Positions 8,533-16,525 of a stretch of DNA of 46,577 nucleotides are shown here, one piece after another. Below the pieces are notes generated by a model. That model searched no databases. It had not been told where the DNA came from and saw nothing but the letters and a program-made list of their open reading frames with translations. The translations under genes were made by a program, and so were the position numbers. This DNA comes from Anaerolineae bacterium. Lineage in GTDB: Bacteria > Chloroflexota > Anaerolineae > Anaerolineales > Villigracilaceae. The stretch is taken from positions 1 through 46,577 of the forward strand of contig JABGQT010000097.1 in NCBI GenBank assembly GCA_018648685.1, given 5' to 3'. Position 1 is the first letter of the stretch; every line of letters starts with the position of its first letter.

Positions 8533-9747
8533 TCATTTGCGGTAAATTTCCACCATCTCGACGATCCGCTCTGCAGCCGTGACCGCCGTAGCGTGATCCT
8601 GCGAAAAGTTTAGCCGGATGCTATCACCTGAATCGGGCGCAAATTCCGTTCCGGGAGTGACTGTCACGCCTGCCTGATGACGAAGCAGGCGTACAAATGT
8701 GTGTAGATCGACATCAAGAGGCGGTATTTGTGGGAAAAGATAGCTCCCAGCTTGCGGCGTTGCAGTTAGGAAAGCGGCTACTCTGAAAATTTTCAGCAAA
8801 TCGTCTCGTATCGCTTCATGTTCATGAATACGTTTTTCGATCCAGCCAGAAGGCTCTTGAAACCAAGTATCAAGCGCTGCCTGATTGTATCCGGCTGCTC
8901 GTAGAGAAACAATCGCCTGAAGTTGTTCCATTCGGTCGATCAAGCTGGATGTGCCGAACGCAGTTCCTAGGCGGAAGCCACTCAGGGATTCTGTTTTTGA
9001 TGGCCCCATGATCGTAATAAGCTTTTCTGGCTGCGTATCACAGGTGCGAAAATGTGTATAAACCTCGCCGCTATATAGCATCCGCGAGTATAGTTGATCG
9101 ACGATCACAGTCACATGATATTTTGCTGCGAGCACTGAAATCTCGGTGATCGCGTTTTTTGAATACACCAGTCCCGTTGGGTTATTCGGCGTTGAAAAGA
9201 CAAAGACTTTCGTACCGCTTTTAAATGCGCTTTCAAGCCGATTAAGATTGGGTCCGTTTTCAGATGGAAGCCCCTGATAGAGCAGAGGAATGGGGACGAC
9301 TTCACCGCCGAAGAATTTAACGAGTTTGCGGTTGGCAAAATAGTCAGGTTCAGCTACAGCAACCTTCGTCCCTGTTGTAACTGTTGCGCCGAGTGCCAAA
9401 AAGAGTGCTCCTTGCGTTCCGGGCGTTATGATCAATTCTTTATCTGCAGAAATGGCTTTGCCTGTATAGGTGCCAAGACGTTTAGCAAGACCCTCGCGGA
9501 TCTGAGCCGCACCGCGATACTCAGTATATGCTTGCTGCCCTCCTATTTCAAAAGCATTCTTCCACGATTCTGATGAGCCGGGTGTTGGCGGGAAGGCATC
9601 TACATCCCCATGAGAAAAGTCAACGGGAATTCCGCTCGTTTTTTCGCCGCGCATAATAGCATCGAGATTGTCTGTACCCTGTCGAATCTCCTGACCGGGA
9701 GCGTTGTCTGCTTCAAGTGCTTTGAATTTTTCATCGAGTGTTATCAT
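8533..9747 (-). CDS. Class I/II PLP-dependent aminotransferase
   Basis: This 404-residue fold-type I enzyme shows the usual order of motifs. ITPGTQGALFLAL binds the cofactor phosphate, AEPDYFANRKLV and STPNNPTGLVYS (Asn/Pro at the PLP ring) follow, then VDQLYSRMLY. GPSKTESLSGFRLG carries the PLP lysine near residue 250. A C-terminal substrate Arg is plausible in DSIRLNFS. The start at 9747 is chosen because GGAG lies six bases upstream. A TTG four codons earlier is in frame but less well placed. Specificity is not visible; aspartate or aromatic aminotransferases are closest by pattern. It lies 55 bp downstream of the PhzF-like gene and may be co-transcribed with it. Confidence 0.88.
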   Translation of the reverse strand: MITLDEKFKALEADNAPGQEIRQGTDNLDAIMRGEKTSGIPVDFSHGDVDAFPPTPGSSESWKNAFEIGGQQAYTEYRGAAQIREGLAKRLGTYTGKAISADKELIITPGTQGALFLALGATVTTGTKVAVAEPDYFANRKLVKFFGGEVVPIPLLYQGLPSENGPNLNRLESAFKSGTKVFVFSTPNNPTGLVYSKNAITEISVLAAKYHVTVIVDQLYSRMLYSGEVYTHFRTCDTQPEKLITIMGPSKTESLSGFRLGTAFGTSSLIDRMEQLQAIVSLRAAGYNQAALDTWFQEPSGWIEKRIHEHEAIRDDLLKIFRVAAFLTATPQAGSYLFPQIPPLDVDLHTFVRLLRHQAGVTVTPGTEFAPDSGDSIRLNFSQDHATAVTAAERIVEMVEIYRK

Positions 9748-9802
9748 CTCATTCTCCAATCAGTAAATTCATAAATACAAACCGAAATCAGCAAAAGTTT
9801 CT

Positions 9803-10648
9803 TCAGCTATTATTTTCAACAATATAGCGAGTTTCCCCGGCTACTTTTACGCTTGCCCCAAGCTCAGATGTGTATTCTACAAAAAGGCGGGATGGATACC
9901 CCATATCTTCCCCCTGAATAACCTCAAATTTCCTGCTTCCCTGCCAGTCTATATCTCGCAAGTAGCCTGCGAGGGCTGCCGCTGCTGCACCTGTCGCAGG
10001 ATCTTCAACTACACCGCCAGATGCGAAAGCATTACGAGAATGAAATACTCTGCCCGACTCATTCCACAGCAAGCTTATTGTAGCTAGGTCTTCCTGTAAC
10101 ATCAAAGACTTGGTGTTTTTGAAATGATAATTCATCTCTGCAAGCGTTTTGCGGCCTTTCAAGACAATGAGAAGATGTTTTGCGCCAGCAAAGGCAAACC
10201 GAATTGGAAAGTTTGGATCAAGTTCTGTTACAGTGAGTTTGAATTCTTTCAGTATTTTTTCGACATACTTCTGCGGCGCTACCCTTGACCATGTTTTAGG
10301 GGAATATAAGGCTGCCACGTACCTACCATTTTCAGATTTTCTAACATCCACGCTTATTTCATCGTTATTCAAAAATAGCTTATACGCACCTTCCCCGAAG
10401 CGGTCTCCTAATGCGGCTCCACTAGCTATTGTGGCATGTCCACAAAAGGGAATTTCTATCTCAGGAGAGAAGTAACGAATTTTCCACCCATCTCTATATG
10501 GCTTCAAAAATGCTGTTTCTGAATATCCCACTTGGTTGGCAAGGTTTAGCATTATTTCTTTTTTTGGCATTTCATCGCAAATCACAACGCCAGCAGGATT
10601 CCCACCTATTCCTTCATTGGCAAAGGCTGCTATTTCTTGTATGTTCAT
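9803..10648 (-). CDS. PhzF-family isomerase/epimerase
   Basis: The 281-residue protein has the two-lobed PhzF layout. NPAGVV (17-22) and YSETAF, with catalytic E44, are in the N-terminal lobe. IPFCGHATIASGAALG near residue 70 and EDPATGAAAAALAGYL in the C-terminal lobe are typical of the diaminopimelate-epimerase-like fold. PhzF itself isomerises a phenazine precursor, but most family members have unknown substrates and no phenazine genes are nearby. The start at 10648 has AAAGGA six bases upstream. A TTG five codons earlier is in frame but lies before that site. Confidence 0.88.
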   Translation of the reverse strand: MNIQEIAAFANEGIGGNPAGVVICDEMPKKEIMLNLANQVGYSETAFLKPYRDGWKIRYFSPEIEIPFCGHATIASGAALGDRFGEGAYKLFLNNDEISVDVRKSENGRYVAALYSPKTWSRVAPQKYVEKILKEFKLTVTELDPNFPIRFAFAGAKHLLIVLKGRKTLAEMNYHFKNTKSLMLQEDLATISLLWNESGRVFHSRNAFASGGVVEDPATGAAAAALAGYLRDIDWQGSRKFEVIQGEDMGYPSRLFVEYTSELGASVKVAGETRYIVENNS

Positions 10649-10831
10649 TAATTTTCCTTTCAAACTTATCTATTGGCTGATTAGGTGATATGCCGCAAGA
10701 ACGCGGGTAGAACTGCATTTACGCCCGCTTCAAACCCCAGCCGGTATTTAATACGGCTTCTTCAGCCGTGCGTCCAGAGTGTAGGGTAGTCAGGCAGTTC
10801 TCAGTCATGTTTTCAGCACAAAAGAAAGTTA

Positions 10832-11278
10832 TTAGTTCTTTTCCCACTTTTTGACGGCTTGCAGAATCGCATCGCGCAAAGCTTTATTGGGGATATCTTC
10901 AATCCGGTCGTGTTTTTTCCCATTAACCCAGAATTCCAATGTGCCAGAGTCGCTTGTTCCAAGATCGACTTTCAAGGAACTTAATTGCGGATCATTCTTA
11001 AGTAGCGCCTGAAGGATGTCTTCAATTTGCTCGGCAAAAGGAGATGCCAGGCGTTCACCTTCATCGTGGTTGAATAGCGTAATACCTTCGCCATCGGCAA
11101 GAGTAGCTGCCATTGTCTCTTTTGGCGGAGTGGCTCTCATCCATTCCGGTTTTTCTTCTGACGTATTGGGTTTGGTTAAATTGACACGACGAGATTGAGT
11201 GATTAGCGCAACAATAATCCCCAGAATTACAACAACTGCGATTGCTCCGATTATGAAAATGGTAGTTGGAATTTGCAT
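10832..11278 (-). CDS. Membrane-anchored protein of unknown function
   Basis: The 148-residue product has one N-terminal transmembrane helix (about residues 7-27). A polar linker follows, then a small C-terminal domain beginning near residue 80 (EQIEDILQALLKNDPQL) with alternating acidic and hydrophobic residues. An AAGGA site precedes the ATG. I recognise no family. The topology suggests an N-in anchor with the C-terminal domain on one face of the membrane. A gap of about 180 bp without features separates it from the PhzF-like gene. Confidence 0.65.
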   Translation of the reverse strand: MQIPTTIFIIGAIAVVVILGIIVALITQSRRVNLTKPNTSEEKPEWMRATPPKETMAATLADGEGITLFNHDEGERLASPFAEQIEDILQALLKNDPQLSSLKVDLGTSDSGTLEFWVNGKKHDRIEDIPNKALRDAILQAVKKWEKN

Positions 11279-11386
11279 GGAATTGTCCTTTTGTAAATTT
11301 CTTTAAGTGATATACGAGGTTGGAAGATAAGAGTTGCTTGTTTTTGTTGAATGGCTGGAGTAGCCATTCGTGTTCTTTTTCTCTTT

Positions 11387-12166
11387 TTATGCTCTCTTTA
11401 AATATAACCCATCTGGGTCAAGCTCTTCATACAAAATACGAAGTTCTTCATCGCTGGGTGGCTCAGTAACTTTCAGCTCTTCTGCGATTTGCAAATCCCA
11501 GCCAGTATTTTCGATAGCTTCTTCAGCTTTTCGCTCCGGATGCAGAGCAGTTAAGGTCAATTCGCCCTTTTCATCGGGTTCCATGAAGCCGATGTCGGTG
11601 ATAATAGCGAGCGGCCCACCACCGCGTACGCCAGATGCTTCTCGTTCCGCGCGTCCGTTCAAGAAACCTGCTGAAGTCATAAAATCTACTTTTTCAGGGA
11701 AGCGGCGTTTTTGGTGCGGGGTCATAATATAGCAGCGATTTGCCCAGGCAGAGATCAGTTCTGCGCCGCCGGAGCCAGGCAGGCGCACTTTGGGGTGCTC
11801 ATAATCGTCACCGACAATGGTCGCGTTGATATTACCAAATCGGTCAATTTGTGCGCCGCCGAGGAAGCCTACGTCCACATTGCCGCGCTGGAGATAATTG
11901 GCGAAAATATCATACATCGAACAAATCGAGAGCGCGCCGCTGACCAAAGTTGGATCACCGATCGAGAGCGGTAAACGGGCAGGGTCCGCGCCGATCACCC
12001 CGGCTTCGTAGATCATTGTCAGGTTTGGGGCATGTGTCCGTTTGGCGAGATTACAGGCAAGATTGGGCTGCCCAACACCAACAAAGACAACGTCGCCGTC
12101 GCGTAACATACGGGCTGAGTTGACGATCATTAATTCGGCGGAAGAGAATGTTTTTGTTTTTCGCAT
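11387..12166 (-). CDS. CoA-transferase beta subunit (GctB-like)
   Basis: The 259-residue product matches subunit B of two-component family I CoA-transferases such as glutaconate CoA-transferase. VFVGVGQPNLACNLAK lies at the N-terminus, followed by IYEAGVIG with E54 and LGGAQIDRFGNINATIVG. E54 falls where the catalytic glutamate that forms the CoA thioester lies in GctB, so a true transferase is likely rather than an IpdAB-type hydrolase. No alpha subunit is adjacent; the only candidate in the window is at 42620-43522 on the same strand. An AAAGGA ribosome site lies upstream of the ATG. Substrates are unknown. Confidence 0.88.
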   Translation of the reverse strand: MRKTKTFSSAELMIVNSARMLRDGDVVFVGVGQPNLACNLAKRTHAPNLTMIYEAGVIGADPARLPLSIGDPTLVSGALSICSMYDIFANYLQRGNVDVGFLGGAQIDRFGNINATIVGDDYEHPKVRLPGSGGAELISAWANRCYIMTPHQKRRFPEKVDFMTSAGFLNGRAEREASGVRGGGPLAIITDIGFMEPDEKGELTLTALHPERKAEEAIENTGWDLQIAEELKVTEPPSDEELRILYEELDPDGLYLKRA

Positions 12167-12268
12167 GGGTATTTTCCTTTTTCAATCAGGAGATTGAGTA
12201 GGCGATGTCTTTCGCCGTATCGAAATCGGATGTGGTTTCTATATGCTCTCCACTATGCTTCGAGCTAC

Positions 12269-13105
12269 TCAACCACCTAAGAACTTTTCGATTTCTTTCG
12301 CAACCATTTTCGGTTGCTCCAACGGAACGAGATGCGTGCTCTTTGGGATGGTGACAACTTTCGCGCTGGGGAGCTTTTTCTTAACTAATTTTCCTGCGCT
12401 TTCGTGGAAAGTGTCCGTATCTGCTCCCCGGATGATGAGCAGGGGAGGTTTTAAATTAGGCAATTCTCGCCATAATTCCATATCCCGCCAAACGCCGGTC
12501 ACGTAAATTTGCACTTCCCAGTCTGCTGAGTAGCAGAGCTGATAGCTACCATCGCCAAGCGGACAGGTAATCCCGTTAACATAGGCTTCAAGGGCTTCAT
12601 CGCTAAAATATTTGAAGATGACTTTGTTTCGGTATCCGCGTAGAATTAATTCGCGGCTCTTGAATACACGTCGTCGTTTTTGTGCGGCGGGGACAAGGGG
12701 ATGCAACTTGCGTGCAAGATTTAGCGCACGAATAACATTAGAGAATCGAATGATATATGGCGGAAACAAGACCGGGTCAAGAAGGATTACGCGAGAGAAG
12801 CGTTCGGGTTCACGCAGCGCAGCCCTCAGGATCGCTATCCCGCCCATTGAATGCCCAATGGCAATGGGCTTATCCGTTTTTTGCTCGTCCATGAAGCGGA
12901 GCAGATCGTCACTGAGGGGATGCCAATCTTTTATTTCCTTTGGCTGAGATTCATCCCACAAAGGGCGTTGACGGATAGCATTAATTTGATAGCCATTGAG
13001 CAGATCAAAGAGGGGAGTGTAGCAATCGGGTGGATAGCCGTTGGCGTGCGCGAAGAGGAGGGGCGTGCCCTCATTGTATTTTTTATGGGGAATGGGTGAT
13101 TGCAT
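12269..13105 (-). CDS. Alpha/beta-fold hydrolase
   Basis: The 278-residue product has the nucleophile elbow GHSMGG (Ser 86), an oxyanion segment FAHANGYPP near residue 20, an acidic candidate in RGADTDTF and the catalytic His in KSTHLVPLEQP near the end. This is the canonical Ser-Asp-His hydrolase order. The ATG at 13105 is chosen because it lies 4 bp after the stop of the channel-like gene. A longer in-frame start would overlap that gene. The substrate is unknown; esterase or lactonase activity is most likely from the family. Confidence 0.85.
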   Translation of the reverse strand: MQSPIPHKKYNEGTPLLFAHANGYPPDCYTPLFDLLNGYQINAIRQRPLWDESQPKEIKDWHPLSDDLLRFMDEQKTDKPIAIGHSMGGIAILRAALREPERFSRVILLDPVLFPPYIIRFSNVIRALNLARKLHPLVPAAQKRRRVFKSRELILRGYRNKVIFKYFSDEALEAYVNGITCPLGDGSYQLCYSADWEVQIYVTGVWRDMELWRELPNLKPPLLIIRGADTDTFHESAGKLVKKKLPSAKVVTIPKSTHLVPLEQPKMVAKEIEKFLGG

Positions 13106-13109
13106 AGTG

Positions 13110-14141
13110 TTAGTGATTAGCGTGGACAACCTGGCTGATTCTGTCCGGGTTACCAAGAATGGCAATGATATCGCCTTTGCGTAAGATGCGGATGCCAGCA
13201 GGGTGCATGTCTAAATCTATGTTGCGTCGAAGGAGAACTACGCTTACGTCATAATCATTTTCTATTTTCGCAACAGATATTTGTATTAGTTTTGAACCCT
13301 TTTCGACACGCATTTTTGCCAAGCTCAGTGCTTCGCCTTCTACTGTGATCGGGCGTGTAATTTCTATGCCTGCTGATGCAGCTGCAAAGGCTGGCGCAGA
13401 GATGCTGGTAGCACTGAATGCATTAAAACCAAATTGAGTGCTGATTGACTTAGCAAATTCGTCATCGAAGATACGTAAAACAACATTAATCTTGGGATTA
13501 AGGCTGCGTGCCTTGACTGCAATTTGGAGATTAAGAGAATCTGCCTGTATACAAAGGGTGACCGTGTCAGCTTTGTATATCCCTGCTTTTTCCAATGTCG
13601 ATTGTAAAGATGCGTCATCTTGTATAACAGGAATACCCATCTCTTTAACAGCATCAATGAGGTGGTCTTTTGGGTCAAGTTCAATCACTGCAATTTTCTT
13701 GCCAAGATTGTTTAGGTGTTCTGTAACGCGAAAGCCAAGATGGCCTAAGCCAACTAAGATCGTGTGGTTTTCAAATGTAGATGCAATAGCCATTTCCCAT
13801 TCCTTATTTCTTGCGTTTTTATTAAAAAGCATGATGCCAAAGTCAGCAAGACCCTGTGCGAGAATGCCAAGCCCAATGAGCGGCATGATGAAATAAAATG
13901 CTTCTAGAAGAGGGTGTGTCGGAAAGTCCCCGCTAGGTTGCAGAAAAGAAAGTGTTAGTATCAAATAGACGGCTTCTGAATAGTCGTGTAATGGTTCGCC
14001 GGCGCTCAAGGCTATTCTTTGATAGAGTGCGCCGCCGCCTAACATTGTTGCGACAAAAATAATTAGGGGTGTACGAAACTCTCTTAATAAGAGCTTTGTA
14101 TCACGCCACGATGCTTGCCACCTTCTTTGTCTCTTTTTCAT
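13110..14141 (-). CDS. RCK/TrkA-N ion-channel-like protein with unusual pore segment
   Basis: The 343-residue protein has two transmembrane helices (about 24-43 and 81-103) flanking a pore-loop-like segment. A TrkA-N NAD-binding domain starting at ILVGLGHLGFRV (131-136 GLGHLG) and a TrkA-C-like domain at the end complete it. This is the layout of two-helix ligand-gated K+ channels. The segment that should be the TVGYG selectivity filter instead reads TLSFLQPSGDFP, so K+ selectivity is doubtful. It lies between the SpoIIE-type phosphatase (5-bp gap) and the alpha/beta hydrolase (4-bp gap), clearly one operon. Confidence 0.8.
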   Translation of the reverse strand: MKKRQRRWQASWRDTKLLLREFRTPLIIFVATMLGGGALYQRIALSAGEPLHDYSEAVYLILTLSFLQPSGDFPTHPLLEAFYFIMPLIGLGILAQGLADFGIMLFNKNARNKEWEMAIASTFENHTILVGLGHLGFRVTEHLNNLGKKIAVIELDPKDHLIDAVKEMGIPVIQDDASLQSTLEKAGIYKADTVTLCIQADSLNLQIAVKARSLNPKINVVLRIFDDEFAKSISTQFGFNAFSATSISAPAFAAASAGIEITRPITVEGEALSLAKMRVEKGSKLIQISVAKIENDYDVSVVLLRRNIDLDMHPAGIRILRKGDIIAILGNPDRISQVVHANH

Positions 14142-14146
14142 TTGCT

Positions 14147-14860
14147 TTATACAGCCCCGAGAGGTACCTCTACGCTCATTCTTCGTACGTTATCTCCTTC
14201 TTCGGAAGTAACACGCATAACAACCACGCTAATATCATCGACTGGACGGTTATCGTCTAGTCGTACAGCGTGCGCGAGTAAGGAGTCGGCAATTTCTTGT
14301 GGAGAAGGATTTTCTTGATCGTCGAGCATCGCCTGAATAGCGGAGCTAATATCCATCGCTTGCCCTGTGCGTTTGCCTGCATGCGTAAGACCATCTGTGT
14401 AAATAACAATGGTTAAGCCAGGCTCTAAAGCGATTTCACTGATCGAAGGGCGAATATTGCGCGCAATGCCAATGGGCGAACTGTCAGTTTTTAGCACATC
14501 TAAATGGTCGCCATGACAAATATAAGTAGGCGCGGGGTTATTGCGTGAGAGCACTACGGTTTTTGTTTTCAGGTCAATAGAAGCAATATTGAGCGTGGAA
14601 GAAACTTTGCCCTTTTTCTCCGTGTACAAATAGTCTGATGCGGCACGCGCAGCAGCCCCATCTCGCACGCCTTCAGCAAGTAACCCAATCACCCTACGAA
14701 CGACCATCATAGAGATGGCTTTTGCACCTCGTCCAGATGTTTGCCCATCTGCCAAGACAACCGAAAGCCCACCATTTGGGCGTTCAGTGACCTCAAAGGT
14801 GTCACCGCTTTCTGAGACGGCATATTTCTTGATTTTTGCTACAGCAATTTTGATTTCCAT
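14147..14860 (-). CDS. PP2C/SpoIIE-type serine/threonine phosphatase
   Basis: The 237-residue protein is a stand-alone SpoIIE/PP2C-like phosphatase domain. It shows GDTFEV at the N-terminus, VLADGQTSGRGAKAIS with the metal-binding Asp, STLNIASIDL, IVIYTDGLTHAG and the C-terminal PVDDISVVVMRV. These Asp residues coordinate the metal ions of the family. Such enzymes dephosphorylate anti-sigma antagonists or related regulators; no kinase partner is nearby. The ATG at 14860 is used. The frame is open further upstream into the antisense of rpmF, but that part has no ribosome site and looks like non-coding shadow. It heads an operon with the channel-like gene and the hydrolase. Confidence 0.85.
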   Translation of the reverse strand: MEIKIAVAKIKKYAVSESGDTFEVTERPNGGLSVVLADGQTSGRGAKAISMMVVRRVIGLLAEGVRDGAAARAASDYLYTEKKGKVSSTLNIASIDLKTKTVVLSRNNPAPTYICHGDHLDVLKTDSSPIGIARNIRPSISEIALEPGLTIVIYTDGLTHAGKRTGQAMDISSAIQAMLDDQENPSPQEIADSLLAHAVRLDDNRPVDDISVVVMRVTSEEGDNVRRMSVEVPLGAV

Positions 14861-14930
14861 GCCCTGAATTGTACAACAAAAAAACTTATTCTGTGAATGA
14901 AAGCTGCAAAATAAAATATGAAAATCACTC

Positions 14931-14959
14931 TTGACGACATTAAATAAGACCACTATAAT
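14931..14959 (+). promoter_or_regulatory. Sigma-70-type promoter of rpmF
   Basis: TTGACG (14931-14936) and a perfect TATAAT (14954-14959) are separated by exactly 17 bp. The start of transcription would fall near 14966, about 60 bp before the rpmF ATG. Confidence 0.85.
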
Positions 14960-15025
14960 CAGCCCCGCTTGTTTAGAAAAGATAAATCGGGCAACGCCCG
15001 ATTCTTGTATTAAGGAGAAAGTAGC

Positions 15026-15214
15026 ATGACCCCGTTGCCAAAACGTAAAATCTCTAAAGGTCGCCGCGATCGCCGCCGCGCCCACGACGCTCTCAAAGCC
15101 CGTAATCTGACCACCTGCTCAAATTGTGATGCAGCCCGCTTGCCGCATACCGTTTGCCCAGAATGTGGCTTCTACAGAGGTCGAGAAGTTGTTGAAGTTA
15201 GCAGCAATAACTAA
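15026..15214 (+). CDS. rpmF: 50S ribosomal protein L32 (zinc-ribbon form)
   Basis: The 62-residue basic protein begins MTPLPKRKISKGRRDRRRAH, the typical L32 N-terminus. It carries two CxxC pairs (CSNC and CPEC), so it is the zinc-binding form. It ends in GFYRGREVV, which is characteristic of the family. An AAGGAG site lies at 15012-15017. A promoter lies upstream and a terminator hairpin separates it from fabD, although read-through is likely because rpmF is often linked to fatty-acid synthesis genes in bacteria. Confidence 0.97.
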   Translation: MTPLPKRKISKGRRDRRRAHDALKARNLTTCSNCDAARLPHTVCPECGFYRGREVVEVSSNN

Positions 15215-15230
15215 ATAATCTGACCTATTC

Positions 15231-15263
15231 AAAAGAGCCGAGACTATAACGGCTCTTTTGTGT
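15231..15263 (+). terminator. Hairpin between rpmF and fabD
   Basis: A 10-bp stem (AAAAGAGCCG at 15231-15240 with CGGCTCTTTT at 15250-15259) is followed by a T-rich tract. It would act as an intrinsic terminator or partial attenuator between rpmF and fabD. No separate fabD promoter is obvious in the 30 bp that follow. Confidence 0.75.
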
Positions 15264-15287
15264 TTTAAGGGCAGATAGGAGAAAAAA

Positions 15288-16229
15288 ATGAAACTTAATC
15301 CACAAAAAACAGCTTTTCTTTTTCCCGGTCAGGGTTCTCAATTTCTTGGCATGGGGCGCAGCCTTGCAGAAAAATATCCCATTGCGCAAGATACTTTTGA
15401 TGAAGCCGACCAAATTCTAGGATTCTCTCTCTCAAAAATTATGTGGGATGATGCGGATGCCCTTAACGACACGGCGAACACCCAACCGGCTCTCTTCGTT
15501 CACTCCATTGCCGCATGGAGAGTTTTCTCTCGGCTCGCTCCTGAATTTGAACCTGCTTCCGTTAGTGGACATTCTCTTGGCGAATTAACAGCTCTCGTTG
15601 TGGCAGGCTCTCTTTCTTTTAGCGATGGTCTGCGTCTCGTACGCAAACGTGGCGAACTGATGCGCCACGCAGGCGAAATAGCTCCGGGTGGCATGGCTGC
15701 TATTCTCGGCGTAGATATTCCTGCTTTGGAAAGTATTTGTGCAGAAGCCAGCAATGAAGACGAGGTTGTGCAAGTTGCAAATGATAATTGTCCTGGGCAG
15801 ATCGTTATTTCCGGATCAAAACCTGCTCTAGAGCGTGCGCTTGTCTTGGCAAAAGATGCTGGGGCGCGGCGCGCTGTTCCATTGGCGGTGAGTATTGCGC
15901 CACATTCCGCGTTGATGAGCGCAATTCAACGTGATTTTGATGAGGCGCTGGCAAATGTTGATATAGCGGAAGCAAACCTAAAAGTCGTTGGTAACGTGGG
16001 GGCGAAGCCACTATCCACTTTAGAAGAAATTAAAGCTGATTTGAGTGCGCAACTTACCTCCCGTGTCCGCTGGACGGAGACCATCCAGTATATGATCTCA
16101 GATGGTGTAGAAACTTTTCTTGAATTAGGAAGTCGCAATGTGCTCACAGGATTGCTTAGGCGGATCGATCGTGGCGTGAAAGGTATTTCGCTTGGAGAAG
16201 AAAAAAATTTCGAAGAGATGTTTTCGTAG
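15288..16229 (+). CDS. fabD: Malonyl-CoA:ACP transacylase
   Basis: The 313-residue enzyme moves the malonyl group from CoA to acyl carrier protein for fatty-acid synthesis. FPGQGSQFLGMG is at the N-terminus, the nucleophile Ser is in SGHSLGELTAL near residue 95, and a substrate-binding Arg lies in RKRGELM. The catalytic His is in the SIAPHSALM segment near residue 205. The length matches the family. An AGGAG site precedes the ATG at 15288. No other fab genes lie next to it, as the following DNA switches to a riboswitch-controlled surface-protein cluster. Confidence 0.95.
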   Translation: MKLNPQKTAFLFPGQGSQFLGMGRSLAEKYPIAQDTFDEADQILGFSLSKIMWDDADALNDTANTQPALFVHSIAAWRVFSRLAPEFEPASVSGHSLGELTALVVAGSLSFSDGLRLVRKRGELMRHAGEIAPGGMAAILGVDIPALESICAEASNEDEVVQVANDNCPGQIVISGSKPALERALVLAKDAGARRAVPLAVSIAPHSALMSAIQRDFDEALANVDIAEANLKVVGNVGAKPLSTLEEIKADLSAQLTSRVRWTETIQYMISDGVETFLELGSRNVLTGLLRRIDRGVKGISLGEEKNFEEMFS

Positions 16230-16298
16230 ATTTCTCTTGTAAGGTTTTTGTAAAGTCTTGACAATGACTTTGCAATGAAAAAAGGGGAGAGATTTTCG

Positions 16299-16304
16299 TA
16301 TACT
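16299..16304 (+). promoter_or_regulatory. Candidate -10 element (TATACT) for the riboswitch transcript
   Basis: TATACT lies about 15-20 bp before the riboswitch core, where a -10 box would be expected. No good -35 sits at 17 bp; TTGACA at 16258-16263 is too far away. Activation or an alternative sigma factor is possible. Confidence 0.35.
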
Positions 16305-16317
16305 GTGAATAAATAGA

Positions 16318-16399
16318 TAAAGGCAAACTCAATGAAAGTTGAGGGCGCAAAGCTATGGGTCTAAAGCTGATTTTTCAGCCAAGATCGCCAAGCCGCCTG
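16318..16399 (+). ncRNA. Cyclic-di-GMP class I (GEMM-I) riboswitch
   Basis: The sequence has the diagnostic GEMM-I elements in order. GGCAAAC is followed by a hairpin CTCAAT-GAAA-GTTGAG closed by a GAAA tetraloop. The conserved GGGCGCAAAGC joining segment follows, then GGGTCTAA, a variable hairpin (GCTGA/TCAGC) and a closing GCC-rich 3' strand near 16388-16398. GEMM-I aptamers bind cyclic di-GMP; a minority subset binds cGAMP, and I did not resolve the single position that separates them. It precedes the 16526 gene by about 125 bp, with an intrinsic terminator directly after the aptamer. Transcriptional control of the surface-protein operon is therefore the natural reading. Confidence 0.87.
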
Positions 16400-16416
16400 T
16401 TGATTATAAGATTTCT

Positions 16417-16456
16417 AAGCACGTGGTTTGGACTCTGTTCAACCTCGTGCTTTTTG
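16417..16456 (+). terminator. Intrinsic terminator downstream of the riboswitch aptamer
   Basis: AAGCACGTGGTT (16417-16428) pairs with AACCTCGTGCTT (16441-16452) with a single mismatch. The stem runs into a T tract (TTTTTG). Its position between aptamer and gene indicates an expression platform acting by transcription termination. The alternative antiterminator pairing was not resolved by eye. Confidence 0.75.
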
Positions 16457-16525
16457 TTTCGTGCGACTTGGTAAAGTTCTTAAAAAAGATATTTTTGTGA
16501 CTTTGTAGAAAAGGAGTGTAATATT

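Noticed and set aside
14861-15085. Upstream extension of the phosphatase frame
   Set aside because: It runs antisense through the start of rpmF and contains low-quality residues; the ATG at 14860 begins the recognised domain.
16258-16263. TTGACA as -35 of the riboswitch transcript
   Set aside because: The TATACT element is 35 bp further, far beyond the usual 17-bp spacing, so the two do not form one promoter.
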